From Candidatus Pelagibacter sp. (lineage in GTDB: Bacteria; Pseudomonadota; Alphaproteobacteria; Pelagibacterales; Pelagibacteraceae): DNA of 46,186 nt. This document shows positions 42,901-46,186 of this stretch, piece after piece. The position numbers and the translations under genes were made by a program. The notes under the pieces were generated by a model that was not told the origin of the DNA, ran no database searches, and saw only the letters and a program-made list of their open reading frames with translations. The DNA is taken from assembly GCA_002689925.1 (NCBI GenBank), contig NZIO01000003.1:1-46186 (forward strand), written 5' to 3'. Each line of letters opens with the position of its first letter. Within the stretch, counting starts at the first letter, position 1.

Positions 42901-43686
42901 ATGAAAAACATTCCAAATATTAATATTAAAATATCAAGTAATGGAATTGGTCGTTTAACAATCAATCAACCCAAAAGTTATAATGCATTATCCTCTATTA
43001 CTCTTAAATCTTTAATTAAAGCATTTAGGTTTTTTGACAATGATAAGAAAACTAAAGTTATTATTATAGAAGGTTCTGGCAAAGGTTTTAGTGCCGGCCA
43101 TGATTTAAAGGAAATAAGATCATTCAAAAATAAAAAAAAATATCAAGAATTATTTAATCTTTGCTCAAAACTAATGTTAAGTATAGTCAACAACAAAAAA
43201 CCTGTAATTGCAAAAGTTCACGGAGCTGCTTTTGCAGCTGGATGTCAATTGGTGGCCACTTGTGATTTAGCATTTAGCACTCAAGATGCTATTTTTGCTA
43301 CACCAGGGGTTAATATAGGTTTGTTTTGTAGTACACCAATGGTAGCAGTAAGTAGAAATGTAGGAAGAAAAAAAACAATGAAAATGCTTTTAACTGGAGA
43401 TCCCATAAGCGCTAAGTTTGCAAAAGAAATTGGATTAATTAATGATTACTTTCCTAACTCAAAACTTGAAAAGCAAGTTTTGAATATAGCAAAAAGAATA
43501 TCATCTAAATCAAACGTAACTATAAAAATTGGTAAAAAAGCTTTTTACAAACAATTGGAGATGCCTTTAAACCAAGCATATGATTTTACTAGTAAAATTA
43601 TGACTGAAAATATGATGACATTAGATGCTAAAGAAGGGATCTCAGCTTTTCTAGAAAAAAGAAAACCCAAGTGGAGCAATAAATGA
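42901..43686 (+). CDS. Enoyl-CoA hydratase/isomerase family protein
   Basis: A 261-residue crotonase-fold protein. The first oxyanion-hole segment is GKGFSAGHDLKEI (60-72) and the second is GAAFAAGCQLVATCDLAF (108-125). The SAGHDLKE and AAGCQLVA-CD wording is that of the ECHDC3-like group rather than FadB-type hydratases. A catalytic Glu is expected after the second loop, but the stretch FATPGVNIGLFCSTPMVAV does not show the usual Glu pair, so hydratase activity is uncertain. The gene follows the secreted protein after 40 bp and overlaps the CoA-binding protein gene by 4 bp (ATGA), a link consistent with CoA-ester metabolism. Confidence 0.83.
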   Translation: MKNIPNINIKISSNGIGRLTINQPKSYNALSSITLKSLIKAFRFFDNDKKTKVIIIEGSGKGFSAGHDLKEIRSFKNKKKYQELFNLCSKLMLSIVNNKKPVIAKVHGAAFAAGCQLVATCDLAFSTQDAIFATPGVNIGLFCSTPMVAVSRNVGRKKTMKMLLTGDPISAKFAKEIGLINDYFPNSKLEKQVLNIAKRISSKSNVTIKIGKKAFYKQLEMPLNQAYDFTSKIMTENMMTLDAKEGISAFLEKRKPKWSNK

Positions 43687-44150
43687 GTGATGATCAAATA
43701 AAGGATATTCTTAAAAACTCTAAAACGATAGCGATGGTTGGGGTAAGTTCAGAAAAAAAAGGTGAAGATCCAAAAAATTTAAAAAGAAAACCTGCAAATA
43801 TAGTTATGAAATATATGCAAGGTTTTGGATACAAAGTAATACCAGTTAATCCTTTTGCAGAAGGAGAAACAATAAATGGAGAAACTGTATTAGGTAGCTT
43901 AGAAAAAATTTCAGAACAAATAGATATAGTAGATATATTTCGTCCATCAAAAGAAACACCTGCTTTTGCAAAAGAAGCAATTAAAGTTGGAGCTAAAACT
44001 TTATGGTTACAATATGGAATCCAACATGAAGAAGCTAAAAAAATTTCTGAAGATGCGAAAATAAAATATGTTGAGAATAAATGTATAAAACAAGAATACC
44101 AAAAATTATTTGAAAAATCTAATCCTGTATTTCCTGTATTAAAAAACTAA
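43683..44150 (+). CDS. CoA-binding domain protein (YccU-like)
   Basis: A 155-residue protein consisting of one Rossmann-like CoA-binding domain, as in succinyl-CoA synthetase alpha chains and the YccU family. Visible are TIAMVGVSSEKKGEDP (about 14-29) with the nucleotide loop, MQGFGYKVIPVNPFAEGETINGETVLGSL, IDIVDIFRPSKETPAFAKEAIKVGAKTLWLQYGIQHEEA, described by parts, and a C-terminal NKCIKQEY with a conserved cysteine. No enzyme activity is established for stand-alone members. Its start overlaps the enoyl-CoA hydratase stop (ATGA) and the HIT gene starts 1 bp after its stop, so it sits in the middle of a tight operon. Confidence 0.85.
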   Translation: MSDDQIKDILKNSKTIAMVGVSSEKKGEDPKNLKRKPANIVMKYMQGFGYKVIPVNPFAEGETINGETVLGSLEKISEQIDIVDIFRPSKETPAFAKEAIKVGAKTLWLQYGIQHEEAKKISEDAKIKYVENKCIKQEYQKLFEKSNPVFPVLKN

Positions 44151-44151
44151 A

Positions 44152-44556
44152 ATGAATCAAAAAAAAATTGATGGTGAATGTTTATTTTGTAAAACAAAAA
44201 AACATCAAATAGTTTTTGAAAATGATCTTGCATATTCAACCTACGATTCTTATCCAGTATCAGAAATGCATTGTTTAATTATTCCAAAACGACATGTAAA
44301 AGATTATTTTAGCTTAACCCAAAAAGAAATTATTGCTTGTAACTTGTTAATACTAGACATGAAGGGAAACATTGAAAAAAAAGATAATTTAGTAAAAGGA
44401 TTTAATATCGGTATTAATTCTGGAAAAACAGCAGGTCAATCCATAATGCATTGTCATATTCATTTAATACCTAGACGCGATGGTGATGTAAAAAATCCTC
44501 AAGGTGGTGTAAGAGGAGTAATTCCTTCAATGCAACATTATACTAAAAAATTATGA
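44152..44556 (+). CDS. HIT-family nucleotide hydrolase/transferase
   Basis: A 134-residue member of the histidine triad superfamily. The triad MHCHIHLIPRRDGD puts His100, His102 and His104 in the HxHxH pattern; His102 would be the usual nucleophile. An N-terminal Cys pair (Cys10, Cys13 in GECLFC) with a later histidine (His47 in KRHVKDYF) suggests the zinc-site type of HIT proteins. Typical reactions are hydrolysis of AMP-lysine, dinucleoside polyphosphates or nucleotide conjugates. It lies between the CoA-binding gene (1 bp) and the formyltransferase-like gene (4-bp overlap). Family is certain; substrate unknown. Confidence 0.9.
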   Translation: MNQKKIDGECLFCKTKKHQIVFENDLAYSTYDSYPVSEMHCLIIPKRHVKDYFSLTQKEIIACNLLILDMKGNIEKKDNLVKGFNIGINSGKTAGQSIMHCHIHLIPRRDGDVKNPQGGVRGVIPSMQHYTKKL

Positions 44557-46118
44557 ATAAAACTAAAATTGGAATATTTATCAATTCAAAGTTACAACTT
44601 AAAGAAAATTCTGATTTAATAAGATGGCTTATTAACAAAGAAAATTTAGCAATTGAAATTTTAGTTATCAATAATAATTCTAATAAATTAATAAATTTTT
44701 TTCTCAATTGCATTTTAATCTTTGAAAATTTTTTTTCAAAGTCTGAAGAGTTAGAATTACCAAAATATCCCAATAATAAAATAATATTAAATGATAAAAA
44801 TTTTTTTAAAAAAGATGATATTGAAAATATTACTAATCTAAACCTAGACATAATAGTTAATTTAACCCCAGAAAATTTTAAGGGGGAAGCATTCAAATTA
44901 TCAAAGTTTGGAATAATATCTTCTAATATTTTTAGAAAATTTCAAAATCAAAATAATCCACCAGGTTTTTGGGAAGTATATAATAATCAGCCTGAAACTA
45001 ATTTTTCACTTACTATACAAAAAGAAGAAAGTACTCAAAATATAATCTACGAGGGTAACTTTTCCACACAACTAATATTTTCATTAAACAGGAAGTTTAG
45101 TGACAATAAAAAATCTTATTACCTTAAAAAAATTATTGATTTTATAATTATTAATAAATCATTTCCTCAATCATTAGAAAAAAGAGAAGATATAAAAAAT
45201 ATTTTAAAAACCCCTACTTTTATCCAAATACTATTTTATATGTTTTTTGCTTATTCGCGAATTTTAAAGAAAGTTATATTTAAGTATGTTTTTTTAAAAA
45301 AAAGTAATTGGCATGTCGCTTTTAGTAATGAGAATTGGAAAAATAATTCTTTAAAAAATTTAAACGTAATTAAAAATCCTAAAAATCACTATTTAGCTGA
45401 TCCCTTTTTATATAAATATAATAACAAGTATTATTGTTTTCTCGAAGAGTATAGTTATTTAAAAAAAAAAGGACATGTTGCAGTTTACGAAATTAATAAC
45501 AATGCTTATCAACGATTGGGAGTATGCCTACAAGAAAGTTTTCATTTATCATTTCCATATATTTTTAATTTTGATGGTAAAATATTTATGTGCCCTGAAA
45601 GTAGTAGAAATAAAGAAATTAGAATTTACGAGTCTATTGAATTTCCACTTAAATGGAATCTAAAAAAAATTATAATGAAGAATGTATCAGCCTCAGATTC
45701 TATGATTTTTAAATATAAAAATAAATGGTGGTTATTAACAAACCTTGATAATTCAGATTTAAATGATCATTCTTCAGAATTAAATATATTTTATTCTAAG
45801 AATGGTCCCATTACAGATAACTGGATTAAACATGACACCAATCCAATATTTATTGATTCCCTGAAAGCAAGAAATGGGGGATTAATTTTTGAAAATGATA
45901 AAATTCATCGAGTTGCACAAAGTGTTGGTTTTAATATTTATGGAAAAAGTTTTTCACTAAATCAAATTAATCAACTTAGTGAAAGTCAATATAGTGAAAA
46001 TAAGCTATATGATGTTAAACCTAATTTTCTAAAAAATATTAAAGGCACACACCATTATAATGGAATAGACAACTTAACGGTTATAGATTTTTGTAAAGAT
46101 AATTATTTTAATTTTTAG
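44553..46118 (+). CDS. Formyltransferase-like plus GH43-like propeller protein (GINT-related)
   Basis: A 521-residue two-domain protein. The N-terminal part (about 1-200) resembles the formyltransferase fold: DIIVNLTPENFKG (99-111), a GIISSN strand and the NNPPGFWEV motif (134-142) followed by a strand TNFSLTIQKEE. A hydrophobic stretch (about 223-247) separates it from a C-terminal propeller-like domain beginning at SNWHVAFSNENW (251-262), with HYLADPFLYKYNNKYYCFLEE, FHLSFPYIF, ASDSMIFKYKNKWWLLTN and ARNGGLIFENDKIHRVAQS as blade motifs. The propeller resembles the domain fused to glycosyltransferases in plant GINT1 proteins. A role in surface glycan modification is plausible. It ends the operon. 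Confidence 0.62.
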   Translation: MNKTKIGIFINSKLQLKENSDLIRWLINKENLAIEILVINNNSNKLINFFLNCILIFENFFSKSEELELPKYPNNKIILNDKNFFKKDDIENITNLNLDIIVNLTPENFKGEAFKLSKFGIISSNIFRKFQNQNNPPGFWEVYNNQPETNFSLTIQKEESTQNIIYEGNFSTQLIFSLNRKFSDNKKSYYLKKIIDFIIINKSFPQSLEKREDIKNILKTPTFIQILFYMFFAYSRILKKVIFKYVFLKKSNWHVAFSNENWKNNSLKNLNVIKNPKNHYLADPFLYKYNNKYYCFLEEYSYLKKKGHVAVYEINNNAYQRLGVCLQESFHLSFPYIFNFDGKIFMCPESSRNKEIRIYESIEFPLKWNLKKIIMKNVSASDSMIFKYKNKWWLLTNLDNSDLNDHSSELNIFYSKNGPITDNWIKHDTNPIFIDSLKARNGGLIFENDKIHRVAQSVGFNIYGKSFSLNQINQLSESQYSENKLYDVKPNFLKNIKGTHHYNGIDNLTVIDFCKDNYFNF

Positions 46119-46186
46119 TACTTTAAAATTCAGACTTGAAAATCTATAAAAATAAGCGTAGTAGATCTTTAAAAAAATGTTAAAAA

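Noticed and set aside
44543-44896. Minus-strand reading frame of 117 codons opposite the start of the formyltransferase-like gene
   Set aside because: The plus-strand gene is in an operon with overlapping starts; the opposite frame is a low-complexity hydrophobic shadow.
46119-46186. A new gene starting at the ATG at 46177
   Set aside because: Only three codons remain before the window ends, so nothing can be supported.
1-46186. tRNA, rRNA, CRISPR array, riboswitch, prophage or insertion sequence
   Set aside because: Intergenic spaces were read by eye on both strands; none holds a cloverleaf with a T-loop motif, a spaced repeat array, a transposase or terminal inverted repeats of an insertion sequence. 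A covariance-model search could still find a small RNA.

Overview
The window is very AT-rich, has almost no intergenic space (the largest gap is 212 bp), and many neighbouring genes overlap by 4-32 bp. It carries a blue-tuned proteorhodopsin, a TrxB-like ferredoxin reductase, a eukaryotic-type NADP isocitrate dehydrogenase and an alphaproteobacterial-style DksA in which three of the four zinc cysteines are replaced. Together these point to a streamlined marine alphaproteobacterium of the SAR11/Pelagibacterales type. This is inference from gene content and composition; no marker tree was run. I see no rRNA, tRNA, CRISPR array, insertion sequence, phage gene or known riboswitch.

Layout. 1-5.3 kb: a DEAD-box-type RNA helicase cut by the window edge, a cupin, an alpha/beta hydrolase overlapping a LysE-type exporter, YgfZ and dihydroorotase. 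5.3-10.7 kb: an energy and redox block, with propionyl-CoA synthetase diverging from proteorhodopsin, then a strong terminator, [2Fe-2S] ferredoxin, ferredoxin-NADP reductase and a glutathione transferase-like protein, with dksA converging on them. 10.8-13.0 kb: two membrane-linked glycosyltransferases. 13.0-15.8 kb: a gluconate cluster (SMP-30/gluconolactonase, a divergent 6-phosphogluconate dehydrogenase, gluconokinase). 15.8-17.5 kb: umuDC behind a near-consensus promoter that carries a perfect alphaproteobacterial LexA box. 17.6-22.1 kb: a SOUL protein, a GFA protein, a glycerate kinase-like protein, a TolC-like protein and recA. 22.2-35.9 kb: mostly housekeeping genes (alaS, icd, psd-pssA-GT8-like-rlmE, guaB lacking CBS domains, a TPR protein, guaA, an aminopeptidase P, uvrD). 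36.0-41.2 kb: an AsmA-like protein, fumC, a large GT-C-like membrane protein and a divergent GT2. 41.3-46.1 kb: an inverse-autotransporter-type beta-barrel without a passenger, followed 4 bp later by a secreted four-cysteine protein of unusual composition, then enoyl-CoA hydratase, a CoA-binding protein, a HIT protein and a two-domain formyltransferase-like/beta-propeller protein.

How the genes connect. Proteorhodopsin pumps protons, and the ferredoxin/reductase pair next to it would move electrons to or from NADP(H). Gluconolactonase, gluconokinase and 6-phosphogluconate dehydrogenase form a chain from gluconolactone to ribulose 5-phosphate. Psd and PssA make phosphatidylethanolamine. GuaB and GuaA make GMP. 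UmuDC, RecA and UvrD form a DNA-damage set, of which umuDC clearly and recA possibly have LexA operators. The best candidate for something undescribed is the barrel-plus-secreted-protein pair at 41288-42860, which could be a two-gene version of an inverse autotransporter.
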